From Baylisascaris procyonis (Eukaryota; Nematoda; Chromadorea; Rhabditida; Ascarididae), in contig JAZARR010000051.1 in the NCBI GenBank assembly GCA_037389465.1, positions 59,869-123,868 of the forward strand: a DNA stretch of 64,000 bases. The letters are read 5' to 3'. Below are positions 1-15,066 of the stretch, in pieces (position 1 is the first letter of the stretch; each line of letters begins with the position of its first letter). The position numbers and the translations under genes are program-made. The notes below the pieces were generated by a model that worked only from the letters and a program-made list of their open reading frames with translations, searched no databases and was not told where the DNA came from.

Positions 1-3000
1 ACCCCCCCACACACGCAAACGATTACGTGGAACTACTCGATATACCCCCCCACACGCAAACGATTACGTGGAACTACTCGATATAACACCCCCCCCACAC
101 GCAAACGATTACGTGGAACTACTCGATATACCCCCACACGCAAACGACTACGTGGAACTACTCGATATACCCCCCACACACGCAAACGATTACGTGGAAC
201 TACTCGATATACCCCCCCCCACACACGCAAACGATTACGTGGAACTACTCGATATACCCCCCACACGCAAACGATTACGTGGAACTACTCGATATACCCC
301 CCCCCCACACGCAAACGATTACGTGGAACTACTCGATATACCTCCCACACGCAAACGATTACGTGGAACTACTCGATATACCCCCCCCCACACGCAAACG
401 ATTACGTGGAACTACTCGATATACCCCCCCCCACACGCAAACGATTACGTGGAACTACTCGATATACCCCCCCCCACACGCAAACGATTACGTGGAACTA
501 CTCGATATACCCCCCCCCCACACGCAAACGATTACGTGGAACTACTCGATATACCCCCCCACACGCAAACGACTACGTGGAACTACTCGATATAACCCCC
601 CCCACACGCAAACGATTACGTGGAACTACTCGATATACCCCCCCCCCACACGCAAACGATTACGTGGAACTACTCGATATAACCCCCCACACGTAAACGA
701 TTACGTGGAACTACTCGATATACCCCCACACGCAAACGATTACGTGGAACTACTCGATATACCCCCCCACACGCAAACGATTACGTGGAACTACTCGATA
801 TACCCCCCCCCCACACGCAAACGATTACGTGGAACTACTCGATATACCCCCCCACACGCAAACGATTACGTGGAACTACTCGATATACCCCCCCCCCACA
901 CGCAAACGATTACGTGGAACTACTCGATATACCCCCCCCACACGCAAACGACTACGTGGAACTACTCGATATACCCCCTCCCCACACGCAAACGATTACG
1001 TGGAACTACTCGATATACCCCCCCCACACGCAAACGATTACGTGGAACTACTCGATATAACCCCCCCCACACGCAAACGATTACGTGGAACTACTCGATA
1101 TACCCCCACACGCAAACGATTACGTGGAACTACTCGATATACCCCCCCCACACGCAAACGATTACGTGGAACTACTCGATATACCCCCCACACGCAAACG
1201 ATTACGTGGAACTACTCGATATACCCCCCCCCCACACACGCAAACGATTACGTGGAACTACTCGATATACCCCCCCCCCCCACACGCAAACGATTACGTG
1301 GAACTACTCGATATACCCCCCCCACACGCAAACGATTACGTGGAACTACTCGATATACCCCCCCCACACGCAAACGACTACGTGGAACTACTCGATATAC
1401 CCCCCCCCCACACGCAAACGATTACGTGGAACTACTCGATATACCCCCCCCCACACACGCAAACGATTACGTGGAACTACTCGATATACCCCCCCCCCAC
1501 ACGCAAACGACTACGTGGAACTACTCGATATACCCCCCCACACGCAAACGATTACGTGGAACTACTCGATATACCCCCCACACGCAAACGATTACGTGGA
1601 ACTACTCGATATACCCCCCCCCACACGCAAACGATTACGTGGAACTACTCGATATACCCCCCACACACGCAAACGATTACGTGGAACTACTCGATATACC
1701 CCCCCCCACACACGCAAACGATTACGTGGAACTACTCGATATACCCCCCCACACGCAAACGATTACGTGGAACTACTCGATATAACCCCCCCCCCACACG
1801 CAAACGATTACGTGGAACTACTCGATATAACCCCCCCCCCCCACACGCAAACGATTACGTGGAACTACTCGATATACCCCCCCCCACACGCAAACGACTA
1901 CGTGGAACTACTCGATATACCCCCCCCCCCACACACGCAAACGATTACGTGGAACTACTCGATATACCCCCCCCCACACACGCAAACGATTACGTGGAAC
2001 TACTCGATATACCCCCCACACGCAAACGATTACGTGGAACTACTCGATATACCCCCCCCACACGCAAACGATTACGTGGAACTACTCGATATACCCCCCC
2101 CCCACACACGCAAACGATTACGTGGAACTACTCGATATACCCCCCCCCCACACACGCAAACGATTACGTGGAACTACTCGATATACCCCCCACACGCAAA
2201 CGATTACGTGGAACTACTCGATATACCCCCCCACACGCAAACGATTACGTGGAACTACTCGATATACCCCCCCCCACACGCAAACGATTACGTGGAACTA
2301 CTCGATATACCCCCCCCCCACACGCAAACGATTACGTGGAACTACTCGATATACCCCCCCCCCACACGCAAACGATTACGTGGAACTACTCGATATACCC
2401 CCCCCCCACACGCAAACGATTACGTGGAACTACTCGATATACCCCCCCCCCCACACGCAAACGATTACGTGGAACTACTCGATATACCCCCCCCACACGC
2501 AAACGATTACGTGGAACTACTCGATATACCCCCCCACACGCAAACGATTACGTGGAACTACTCGATATACCCCCCCCACACACGCAAACGATTACGTGGA
2601 ACTACTCGATATACCCCCCCCCCACACGCAAACGATTACGTGGAACTACTCGATATACCCCCCCCACACGCAAACGATTACGTGGAACTACTCGATATAC
2701 CCCCCCCCCACACGCAAACGATTACGTGGAACTACTCGATATACCCCCCCCACACACGCAAACGATTACGTGGAACTACTCGATATACCCCCCCCCCCAC
2801 ACGCAAACGACTACGTGGAACTACTCGATATACCCCCCCCCCCCACACGCAAACGATTACGTGGAACTACTCGATATACCCCCCCCCACACACGCAAACG
2901 ATTACGTGGAACTACTCGATATACCCCCCCCCACACACGCAAACGATTACGTGGAACTACTCGATATACCCCCCCACACGCAAACGATTACGTGGAACTA

Positions 3001-6000
3001 CTCGATATAACCCCCCCCCCCACACGCAAACGATTACGTGGAACTACTCGATATACCCCCCCCCCACACGCAAACGATTACGTGGAACTACTCGATATAC
3101 CCCCCCCCCACACGCAAACGATTACGTGGAACTACTCGATATACCCCCCCCACACACGCAAACGATTACGTGGAACTACTCGATATACCCCCCCACACGC
3201 AAACGATTACGTGGAACTACTCGATATAACCCCCCCCACACGCAAACGATTACGTGGAACTACTCGATATACCCCCCCCCCACACGCAAACGACTACGTG
3301 GAACTACTCGATATACCCCCCCACACACGCAAACGATTACGTGGAACTACTCGATATACCCCCCCACACGCAAACGATTACGTGGAACTACTCGATATAC
3401 CCCCCCCCCACACGCAAACGATTACGTGGAACTACTCGATATACCCCCCCCCACACACGCAAACGATTACGTGGAACTACTCGATATACCCCCCCCACAC
3501 ACGCAAACGATTACGTGGAACTACTGGATATACCCCCCCACACGCAAACGATTACGTGGAACTACTCGATATAACCCCCCCCCACACGCAAACGATTACG
3601 TGGAACTACTCGATATACCCCCCCACACGCAAACGATTACGTGGAACTACTCGATATACCCCCCCCCCACACGCAAACGATTACGTGGAACTACTCGATA
3701 TACCCCCCCCACACGCAAACGATTACGTGGAACTACTCGATATACCCCCCCCCCACACGCAAACGATTACGTGGAACTACTCGATATACCCCCCCCCCAC
3801 ACGCAAACGATTACGTGGAACTACTCGATATACCCCCCCCCCACACGCAAACGATTACGTGGAACTACTCGATATACCCCCCCACACGCAAACGACTACG
3901 TGGAACTACTCGATATAACCCCCCCCCCCCCACACGCAAACGATTACGTGGAACTACTCGATATACCCCCCCCCACACGCAAACGATTACGTGGAACTAC
4001 TCGATATAACCCCCACACGTAAACGATTACGTGGAACTACTCGATATACCCCCCCCCACACGCAAACGATTACGTGGAACTACTCGATATACCCCCCCCC
4101 CCCACACGCAAACGATTACGTGGAACTACTCGATATACCCCCACACGCAAACGATTACGTGGAACTACTCGATATACCCCCCCCACACGCAAACGATTAC
4201 GTGGAACTACTCGATATACCCCCACACGCAAACGATTACGTGGAACTACTCGATATACCCCCCCCACACGCAAACGATTACGTGGAACTACTCGATATAA
4301 CCCCCCCCCCACACGCAAACGATTACGTGGAACTACTCGATATACCCCCCCCCCCACACGCAAACGATTACGTGGAACTACTCGATATACCCCCCCCCAC
4401 ACGCAAACGATTACGTGGAACTACTCGATATACCCCCCCACACGCAAACGATTACGTGGAACTACTCGATATACCCCCCCCACACGCAAACGATTACGTG
4501 GAACTACTCGATATACCCCCCCCCACACGCAAACGATTACGTGGAACTACTCGATATACCCCCCCCACACGCAAACGACTACGTGGAACTACTCGATATA
4601 CCCCTCCCCACACGCAAACGATTACGTGGAACTACTCGATATACCCCCCCCCCACACGCAAACGATTACGTGGAACTACTCGATATAACCCCCCCCCACA
4701 CGCAAACGATTACGTGGAACTACTCGATATACCCCCACACGCAAACGATTACGTGGAACTACTCGATATACCCCCCCCACACGCAAACGATTACGTGGAA
4801 CTACTCGATATACCCCCCCCCCACACGCAAACGACTACGTGGAACTACTCGATATACCCCTCCCCACACGCAAACGATTACGTGGAACTACTCGATATAC
4901 CCCCCCCCCACACGCAAACGATTACGTGGAACTACTCGATATAACCCCCCCCCCACACGCAAACGATTACGTGGAACTACTCGATATACCCCCCCACACG
5001 CAAACGATTACGTGGAACTACTCGATATACCCCCCCCCACACGCAAACGATTACGTGGAACTACTCGATATACCCCCCCCCCCACACGCAAACGATTACG
5101 TGGAACTACTCGATATACCCCCCCCACACGCAAACGATTACGTGGAACTACTCGATATACCCCCCCCAACACGCAAACGATTACGTGGAACTACTCGATA
5201 TACCCCCCCCACACGCAAACGATTACGTGGAACTACTCGATATACCCCCCCCCACACGCAAACGACTACGTGGAACTACTCGATATACCCCCCACCCCAC
5301 ACGCAAACGATTACGTGGAACTACTCGATATACCCCCCCCACACGCAAACGATTACGTGGAACTACTCGATATACCCCCCCCACACGCAAACGATTACGT
5401 GGAACTACTCGATATACCCCCCCCCACACGCAAACGATTACGTGGAACTACTCGATATACCCCCACACGCAAACGATTACGTGGAACTACTCGATATACC
5501 CCCCCCCCCCACACGCAAACGATTACGTGGAACTACTCGATATACCCCCCCCCACACGCAAACGATTACGTGGAACTACTCGATATACCCCCCCCCCACA
5601 CGCAAACGATTACGTGGAACTACTCGATATACCCCCCCCACACGCAAACGATTACGTGGAACTACTCGATATACCCCCCCACACGCAAACGATTACGTGG
5701 AACTACTCGATATACCCCCCCCCCACACGCAAACGATTACGTGGAACTACTCGATATACCCCCCCCCCACACGCAAACGATTACGTGGAACTACTCGATA
5801 TACCCCCCCCACACGCAAACGATTACGTGGAACTACTCGATATACCCCCCCCACACGCAAACGATTACGTGGAACTACTCGATATACCCCCCCCCACACG
5901 CAAACGATTACGTGGAACTACTCGATATACCCCCCCCACACGCAAACGATTACGTGGAACTACTCGATATACCCCCCCACACGCAAACGATTACGTGGAA

Positions 6001-9000
6001 CTACTCGATATACCCCCCCCCACACGCAAACGATTACGTGGAACTACTCGATATACCCCCCCCCCCACACGCAAACGATTACGTGGAACTACTCGATATA
6101 CCCCCCCCCCCACACGCAAACGATTACGTGGAACTACTCGATATACCCCCCACACGCAAACGATTACGTGGAACTACTCGATATACCCCCCCCCACACGC
6201 AAACGATTACGTGGAACTACTCGATATACCCCCCCACACGCAAACGATTACGTGGAACTACTCGATATACCCCCCCCACACGCAAACGATTACGTGGAAC
6301 TACTCGATATACCCCCTCCCCACACGCAAACGATTACGTGGAACTACTCGATATACCCCCCCCCCACACGCAAACGATTACGTGGAACTACTCGATATAC
6401 CCCCCCCCACACGCAAACGATTACGTGGAACTACTCGATATACCCCCACACGCAAACGATTACGTGGAACTACTCGATATACCCCCCCCCACACACGCAA
6501 ACGATTACGTGGAACTACTCGATATACCCCCCCCCCCACACGCAAACGATTACGTGGAACTACTCGATATACCCCCCCCACACGCAAACGATTACGTGGA
6601 ACTATCGATATACCCCCCCCCACACGCAAACGACTACGTGGAACTACTCGATATACCCCCCCCCCCACACGCAAACGATTACGTGGAACTACTCGATATA
6701 CCCCCCCCACACACGCAAACGATTACGTGGAACTACTCGATATACCCCCCACACGCAAACGACTACGTGGAACTACTCGATATACCCCCCCCCCACACGC
6801 AAACGATTACGTGGAACTACTCGATATACCCCCCCCACACACGCAAACGATTACGTGGAACTACTCGATATACCCCCCACACACGCAAACGATTACGTGG
6901 AACTACTCGATATACCCCCCCACACGCAAACGATTACGTGGAACTACTCGATATAACCCCCCCCACACGCAAACGATTACGTGGAACTACTCGATATACC
7001 CCCCCCCCCACACGCAAACGATTACGTGGAACTACTCGATATACCCCCCCCACACGCAAACGATTACGTGGAACTACTCGATATACCCCCCACACACGCA
7101 AACGATTACGTGGAACTACTCGATATACCCCCCCCACACGCAAACGATTACGTGGAACTACTCGATATAACCCCCCCCCACACGCAAACGATTACGTGGA
7201 ACTACTCGATATACCCCCCCCCACACGCAAACGACTACGTGGAACTACTCGATATACCCCCCCCCACACACGCAAACGATTACGTGGAACTACTCGATAT
7301 ACCCCCACACACGCAAACGATTACGTGGAACTACTCGATATACCCCCCACACGCAAACGATTACGTGGAACTACTCGATAGACCCCCCCCCACACGCAAA
7401 CGATTACGTGGAACTACTCGATATACCCCCCCCACACACGCAAACGATTACGTGGAACTACTCGATATACCCCCCCCACACACGCAAACGATTACGTGGA
7501 ACTACTCGATATACCCCCCCCCACACGCAAACGATTACGTGGAACTACTCGATATAACCCCCCCCCACACGCAAACGATTACGTGGAACTACTCGATATA
7601 CCCCCCCCACACGCAAACGATTACGTGGAACTACTCGATATACCCCCCCCACACGCAAACGATTACGTGGAACTACTCGATATACCCCCCCCCACACGCA
7701 AACGATTACGTGGAACTACTCGATATACCCCCCCCCACACGCAAACGATTACGTGGAACTACTCGATATACCCCCCCACACGCAAACGACTACGTGGAAC
7801 TACTCGATATAACCCCCCCCACACGCAAACGATTACGTGGAACTACTCGATATACCCCCCCCCCACACGCAAACGATTACGTGGAACTACTCGATATAAC
7901 CCCCCCCCACACGTAAACGATTACGTGGAACTACTCGATATACCCCCCCCACACGCAAACGATTACGTGGAACTACTCGATATACCCCCCCCACACGCAA
8001 ACGATTACGTGGAACTACTCGATATACCCCCCCACACGCAAACGATTACGTGGAACTACTCGATATACCCCCCCACACGCAAACGATTACGTGGAACTAC
8101 TCGATATAACCCCCCCCCACACGCAAACGATTACGTGGAACTACTCGATATACCCCCCCACACGCAAACGATTACGTGGAACTACTCGATATACCCCCCC
8201 CACACGCAAACGATTACGTGGAACTACTCGATATACCCCCCCCACACGCAAACGATTACGTGGAACTACTCGATATACCCCCCCCACACGCAAACGATTA
8301 CGTGGAACTACTCGATATACCCCCCACACGCAAACGATTACGTGGAACTACTCGATATACCCCCCCCCACACGCAAACGATTACGTGGAACTACTCGATA
8401 TACCCCCCCCACACGCAAACGATTACGTGGAACTACTCGATATACCCCCCACACGCAAACGATTACGTGGAACTACTCGATATACCCCCCCCACACGCAA
8501 ACGATTACGTGGAACTACTCGATATACCCCCCCACACGCAAACGATTACGTGGAACTACTCGATATACCCCCCCCCCACACGCAAACGATTACGTGGAAC
8601 TACTCGATATACCCCCCCCACACGCAAACGACTACGTGGAACTACTCGATATACCCCCCACACGCAAACGATTACGTGGAACTACTCGATATAACCCCCC
8701 CCCCACACGCAAACGATTACGTGGAACTACTCGATATACCCCCACACGCAAACGATTACGTGGAACTACTCGATATACCCCCCCACACGCAAACGATTAC
8801 GTGGAACTACTCGATATACCCCCCCCCACACGCAAACGACTACGTGGAACTACTCGATATACCCCTCCCCACACGCAAACGATTACGTGGAACTACTCGA
8901 TATACCCCCCCCCACACGCAAACGATTACGTGGAACTACTCGATATAACCCCCCCCCCACACGCAAACGATTACGTGGAACTACTCGATATACCCCCCCA

Positions 9001-12000
9001 CACGCAAACGATTACGTGGAACTACTCGATATACCCCCCCCCCCACACGCAAACGATTACGTGGAACTACTCGATATACCCCCCCCCCACACGCAAACGA
9101 TTACGTGGAACTACTCGATATACCCCCCCCCCACACGCAAACGATTACGTGGAACTACTCGATATACCCCCCCCAACACGCAAACGATTACGTGGAACTA
9201 CTCGATATACCCCCCCCACACGCAAACGATTACGTGGAACTACTCGATATACCCCCCCCCCCACACGCAAACGATTACGTGGAACTACTCGATATACCCC
9301 CACACGCAAACGATTACGTGGAACTACTCGATATACCCCCCCCACACGCAAACGATTACGTGGAACTACTCGATATACCCCCCCCCACGCAAACGACTAC
9401 GTGGAACTACTCGATATACCCCCCCCCACACGCAAACGATTACGTGGAACTACTCGATATACCCCCCCCCCACACGCAAACGATTACGTGGAACTACTCG
9501 ATATACCCCCCCCCACACGCAAACGATTACGTGGAACTACTCGATATACCCCCCCCCCACACGCAAACGATTACGTGGAACTACTCGATATACCCCCACA
9601 CGCAAACGATTACGTGGAACTACTCGATATACCCCCCCCCACACGCAAACGATTACGTGGAACTACTCGATATACCCCCCCCACACGCAAACGATTACGT
9701 GGAACTACTCGATATACCCCCCCCCACACGCAAACGATTACGTGGAACTACTCGATATACCCCCCCCCACACGCAAACGATTACGTGGAACTACTCGATA
9801 TACCCCCCACACGCAAACGATTACGTGGAACTACTCGATATACCCCCCACACACGCAAACGATTACGTGGAACTACTCGATATACCCCCCCCCCCCACAC
9901 GCAAACGATTACGTGGAACTACTCGATATACCCCCCCCCCCACACGCAAACGATTACGTGGAACTACTCGATATACCCCCCCACACGCAAACGATTACGT
10001 GGAACTACTCGATATACCCCCCCCACACGCAAACGATTACGTGGAACTACTCGATATACCCCCCCCCACACGCAAACGATTACGTGGAACTACTCGATAT
10101 ACCCCCCCACACGCAAACGATTACGTGGAACTACTCGATATACCCCCCCCACACGCAAACGATTACGTGGAACTACTCGATATACCCCCCCCCACACGCA
10201 AACGATTACGTGGAACTACTCGATATACCCCCCCCCCACACGCAAACGATTACGTGGAACTACTCGATATACCCCCCACACGCAAACGATTACGTGGAAC
10301 TACTCGATATACCCCCCCCCCACACGCAAACGATTACGTGGAACTACTCGATATACCCCCCCCCCACACGCAAACGATTACGTGGAACTACTCGATATAC
10401 CCCCCACACGCAAACGATTACGTGGAACTACTCGATATACCCCCCACACGCAAACGATTACGTGGAACTACTCTATATACCCCCCCCCACACGCAAACGA
10501 TTACGTGGAACTACTCGATATACCCCCCACACGCAAACGATTACGTGGAACTACTCGATATACCCCCCCACACGCAAACGATTACGTGGAACTACTCGAT
10601 ATACCCCCCCCACACGCAAACGATTACGTGGAACTACTCGATATCCCCCCCCCCCCACACGCAAACGATTACGTGGAACTACTCGATATACCCCCCCCAC
10701 ACGCAAACGATTACGTGGAACTACTCGATATAACCCCCCCCACACGCAAACGATTACGTGGAACTACTCGATATACCCCCCCCCCACACGCAAACGACTA
10801 CGTGGAACTACTCGATATACCCCCCCCCACACGCAAACGATTACGTGGAACTACTCTATATACCCCCCCACACGCAAACGATTACGTGGAACTACTCGAT
10901 ATACCCCCCCCCACACGCAAACGATTACGTGGAACTACTCGATATACCCCCCCCCCACACGCAAACGATTACGTGGAACTACTCGATATACCCCCACACG
11001 CAAACGATTACGTGGAACTACTCTATATACCCCCCCCACACGCAAACGATTACGTGGAACTACTCGATATACCCCCCCCACACGCAAACGATTACGTGGA
11101 ACTACTCGATATACCCCCCCCCACACGCAAACGATTACGTGGAACTACTCGATATACCCCCCCACACGCAAACGATTACGTGGAACTACTCGATATACCC
11201 CCCCACACGCAAACGATTACGTGGAACTACTCGATATACCCCCCCACACGCAAACGATTACGTGGAACTACTCGATATACCCCCCCCCACACGCAAACGA
11301 TTACGTGGAACTACTCGATATACCCCCCCCCCCACACGCAAACGATTACGTGGAACTACTCGATATACCCCCCCCCCCACACGCAAACGATTACGTGGAA
11401 CTACTCGATATACCCCCCCACACGCAAACGACTACGTGGAACTACTCGATATACCCCCCCCCCCACACGCAAACGATTACGTGGAACTACTCGATATAAC
11501 CCCCCCCCACACGCAAACGATTACGTGGAACTACTCGATATACCCCCCCACACGCAAACGACTACGTGGAACTACTCGATATACCCCCCCCCACACGCAA
11601 ACGATTACGTGGAACTACTCGATATAACCCCCCCCCACACGCAAACGATTACGTGGAACTACTCGATATACCCCCCCCCCCCCACACGCAAACGATTACG
11701 TGGAACTACTCGATATACCCCCCCACACGCAAACCATTACGTGGAACTACTCGATATACCCCCCCCCCACACGCAAACGATTACGTGGAACTACTCGATA
11801 TACCCCCCCCCACACGCAAACGACTACGTGGAACTACTCGATATACCCCCCCCACACGCAAACGATTACGTGGAACTACTCGATATAACCCCCCCCCACA
11901 CGCAAACGATTACGTGGAACTACTCGATATACCCCCCCCACACGCAAACGATTACGTGGAACTACTCGATATACCCCCCCCCCACACGCAAACGATTACG

Positions 12001-12778
12001 TGGAACTACTCGATATACCCCCCCCACACGCAAACGATTACGTGGAACTACTCGATATACCCCCCCCCACACGCAAACGATTACGTGGAACTACTCGATA
12101 TACCCCCCCACACGCAAACGATTACGTGGAACTACTCGATATACCCCCCCACACGCAAACGATTACGTGGAACTACTCGATATACCCCCCACACGCAAAC
12201 GATTACGTGGAACTACTCGATATACCCCCCCACACGCAAACGATTACGTGGAACTACTCGATATACCCCCCCACACGCAAACGATTACGTGGAACTACTC
12301 GATATACCCCCCCACACGCAAACGATTACGTGGAACTACTCGATATACCCCCCCCCACACGCAAACGATTACGTGGAACTACTCGATATACCCCCCCCCC
12401 ACACGCAAACGATTACGTGGAACTACTCGATATACCCCCCCCACACGCAAACGATTACGTGGAACTACTCGATATACCCCCACACGCAAACGATTACGTG
12501 GAACTACTCGATATACCCCCCCACACGCAAACGATTACGTGGAACTACTCGATATACCCCCCCCCCCCACACGCAAACGATTACGTGGAACTACTCGATA
12601 TACCCCCCACACGCAAACGATTACGTGGAACTACTCGATATACCCCCCCCACACGCAAACGATTACGTGGAACTACTCGATATACCCCCCCCACACGCAA
12701 ACGATTACGTGGAACTACTCGATATACCCCCCCCACACGCAAACGATTACGTGGAACTACTCGATATACCCCCCCCCA
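1..12778. repeat. C-rich tandem satellite array, about 39-46 bp unit, roughly 300 copies
   Basis: Each unit has a near-invariant 34-nt core, starting ACACGCAAACG, with ACGTGGAACTACTC in the middle and GATATA at the end, followed by a C-run that varies from about 5 to 12. Recurrent core variants are GATTACG/GACTACG, GATATAC/GATATAAC, CACACGC/CACACACGC, and rare GTAAACG, CCCCTCCCC, CAACACG and CTCTATATA forms. The copy number is estimated from length divided by mean period. The array is cut by the left edge of the window and ends abruptly at about 12778 in unique AT-rich sequence. The complementary strand carries one G-run per unit. All three plus-strand frames lack stop codons except in the ATAAC variant, which explains very long open frames that I do not regard as genes. 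It does not contain the nematode telomere hexamer TTAGGC, so it is a satellite (subtelomeric, interstitial or other), not a telomere. Confidence 0.99.
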
Positions 12779-13417
12779 CTATTATTTTAAAAACTATGCG
12801 AGTGATGAGCGTAAGCATCGTCGAAACACAATGCGCCGCAAACATAGAAGTTAGCTTATGCAATTGCAGATTTGCTTTGTTCCCTTTCCTTAAAAAGGTA
12901 TCGGTTCTCATGAATCAAAAACGATATTCAGCAACCAAAAACACCAACATGTTGTTGATGTCAGCATTTTATATTTCACATATTTAAATAAACTCATAGA
13001 GAAAAAAACCTTCTGAAAAACCCTCTACTCCTCCCCCTCCCCGTCCACCATAGAAAGGGTCGATGGGGGTTCAAATATATTTAAATAATTTTCCCGCTTT
13101 TTCCGGGTTTTTTTTCGATTATAAATACAAGAACGAATCTGCTGCAATGTTTTAATTTTTCCTGTTCAAATCCTTATTTGCATTATGAAATGTTGAATTT
13201 TTCTATTCTCAACTAGCAATAGATTTGCTCATAAAAACGGTTGTTAACATTTTTTAATGGAAAGGTTGAGCAAAAAAATTATGCAAAAATCTAAAGTTTT
13301 AGCCATTTCCGGAAAGAAATTAGCCTGAAATTAAAATGAAAATTAAAAAGGAAATTAAAATGGAACAAATATAAGAAGGAAATTATCCATACATGAAAAC
13401 AAACAAATCCTCTCGGT

Positions 13418-13560
13418 TAAAAGATCATAAAAGGATTCGAATAGAATAGATAACAAACCTTGATTTTGGTGCATAAAAGTGAATAAAGAATGAGTGTAGT
13501 AAAAGTGGTACAATTGCAACAAATGCCAAATATAGCCAATCATAGAGTGGCAATGATTCT
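13418..13560. repeat. Dispersed repeat, copy 1
   Basis: This stretch aligns by eye with 18650-18780 in the same orientation. Shared blocks include GATAACAAA, CTTGATTTTG, TGCATAAAAGTG, GATAAA/AATAAA, AAAAGTG and GCCAAATA in the same order, at roughly three-quarters identity. No terminal repeats or coding capacity are visible, so it may be a non-autonomous element or a decayed fragment. Confidence 0.6.
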
Positions 13561-13628
13561 TCGCATGGCGCACATAAATATTTCTCGATGCTACGTGATC
13601 CCCAGCCGCACGCCTTAAATTATCTTAT

Positions 13629-13629
<1 letters not shown>

Positions 13630-13661
<32 letters not shown>

Positions 13662-13685
13662 TTACTTAATTATTTATTTATTTCT

Positions 13686-13716
<31 letters not shown>

Positions 13717-13743
13717 CTTTGAATACATTTATTTATTTATTTA
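13630..13743. repeat. TTTA microsatellite
   Basis: An imperfect (TTTA)n tract with a few interruptions (TTAC, TTTC). Confidence 0.95.
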
Positions 13744-14994
13744 CATTTACATATTTACATATTAATATTTATTTAAATGAAATACCTGACAGTCTGAGTA
13801 GGTAATATTGCCAGATGGCCAAGTGGTGGCGATTCGTCCGCAAAAAGCGGGACAAACTCGCGTTCTTGACGACGACGTTAGTCTTCGTACGCCCGATCCA
13901 TCATCTAGCATCTTACAACATCACTAAAATATAATCACTCTCTATGTATCACAAATAATCACTAATCGATAAATATAAATCATCAATCAATAAATATGCA
14001 ATCAGTTGAACAATTATTTTAAAAAATCAAAAAAATTTGATAAGCTATGCGTAGCATGAGATGAGATAACTTCCAGCATTTATCCCATACCTTCTAGTAA
14101 ACTATATCCATCTAATCTCCTTCTCACCTTCCCTCTCCCCTCTCCATTCATTTTTTCCAGGTAACTTTCCATACTTACTAGGTGGTGGGGCTTGTTATGG
14201 ACCAGGCTGGCCAAATAACCAAAGCAGTCCTCTTTGAGTGACAAACTAAATTATAAAATGTCATCCCCACGAATACATAAAAATCATCACTTCAGAGAGC
14301 ACATTAAAAGGAGCATATATGTGCACTATAAGAGTGGGATGTGTTGCAGTCGGCTGTCGCCAATTTGATTGCAACGAATGATAACCACTATGGTGATTGA
14401 TGTATCAATATTAAAAAGCGATGAATCATATTTCAAAACGTAACACATCTTGTGCTAAATAGCAACAAATAGCAAATATAACACAATAATGATTTATATA
14501 TAGCACACCAACTTGTTATATTCTTTAATGAATATGACTTATTGCAATTCGAAATGATTTTTCTTCTATCTATAATAATAACTCTACTCGTGTTTACTAT
14601 GATTGTTATATAGAATTTTTCTTCATCGTATAATTTCGAATATAACCCCCGGGGTTGTGTGAAACTAAATTTCCGATCGTCAAAATTCAAAAAGAATGTT
14701 TAAAAAAATCCAGTCTCAGCTACGACCCACGTCCCAACTTAACATAAACTCGTCACACTGACTTACTAATTTAGCGAGTAATGCACTCATTTGTTAATGT
14801 AATCACCAAATTTGGCAAAAAAAACCACTTTCAAATGACGTCATGCAAAAATCACGTCATGCAATAGACACAAACACCTTTCAGTTTTATTCAGCGCTAT
14901 CTTTTCTCTCAACGTATCTTGTTTACTTATCTTGCCATGTCATCACAAAAAATTATGTCAATTTCGTGCTTTTAAGCTTAGGCATATCTGTCTG

Positions 14995-15066
14995 CATGTG
15001 TCTGTCTGTCTGTACGTGTCCGTCTACCTGTCTGTCTGTCTGTACGTGTCCGTCTGCCTGTCTGAC
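14995..15066. repeat. TCTG microsatellite with a duplicated longer unit
   Basis: TCTG repeats with a second-order unit of about 36 nt (TCTGTCTGTACGTGTCCGTC occurs twice). Similar TCTG or CAGA tracts occur near 22660-22680 and 35680-35705 in the opposite orientation. Confidence 0.9.

Noticed and set aside
1..12778. CRISPR-like array
   Set aside because: There are no unique spacers: the variable part is only a C-run, and the host is a nematode.
68..12987. Very long open frames (up to 1764 codons) over the satellite, on both strands
   Set aside because: They are by-products of a stop-free tandem repeat. C-run length changes shift frame at nearly every unit and no domain is present.
13808..13900. 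tRNA-like start (CCAGATGGCCAAGTGGT)
   Set aside because: No matching B box or acceptor stem within range.
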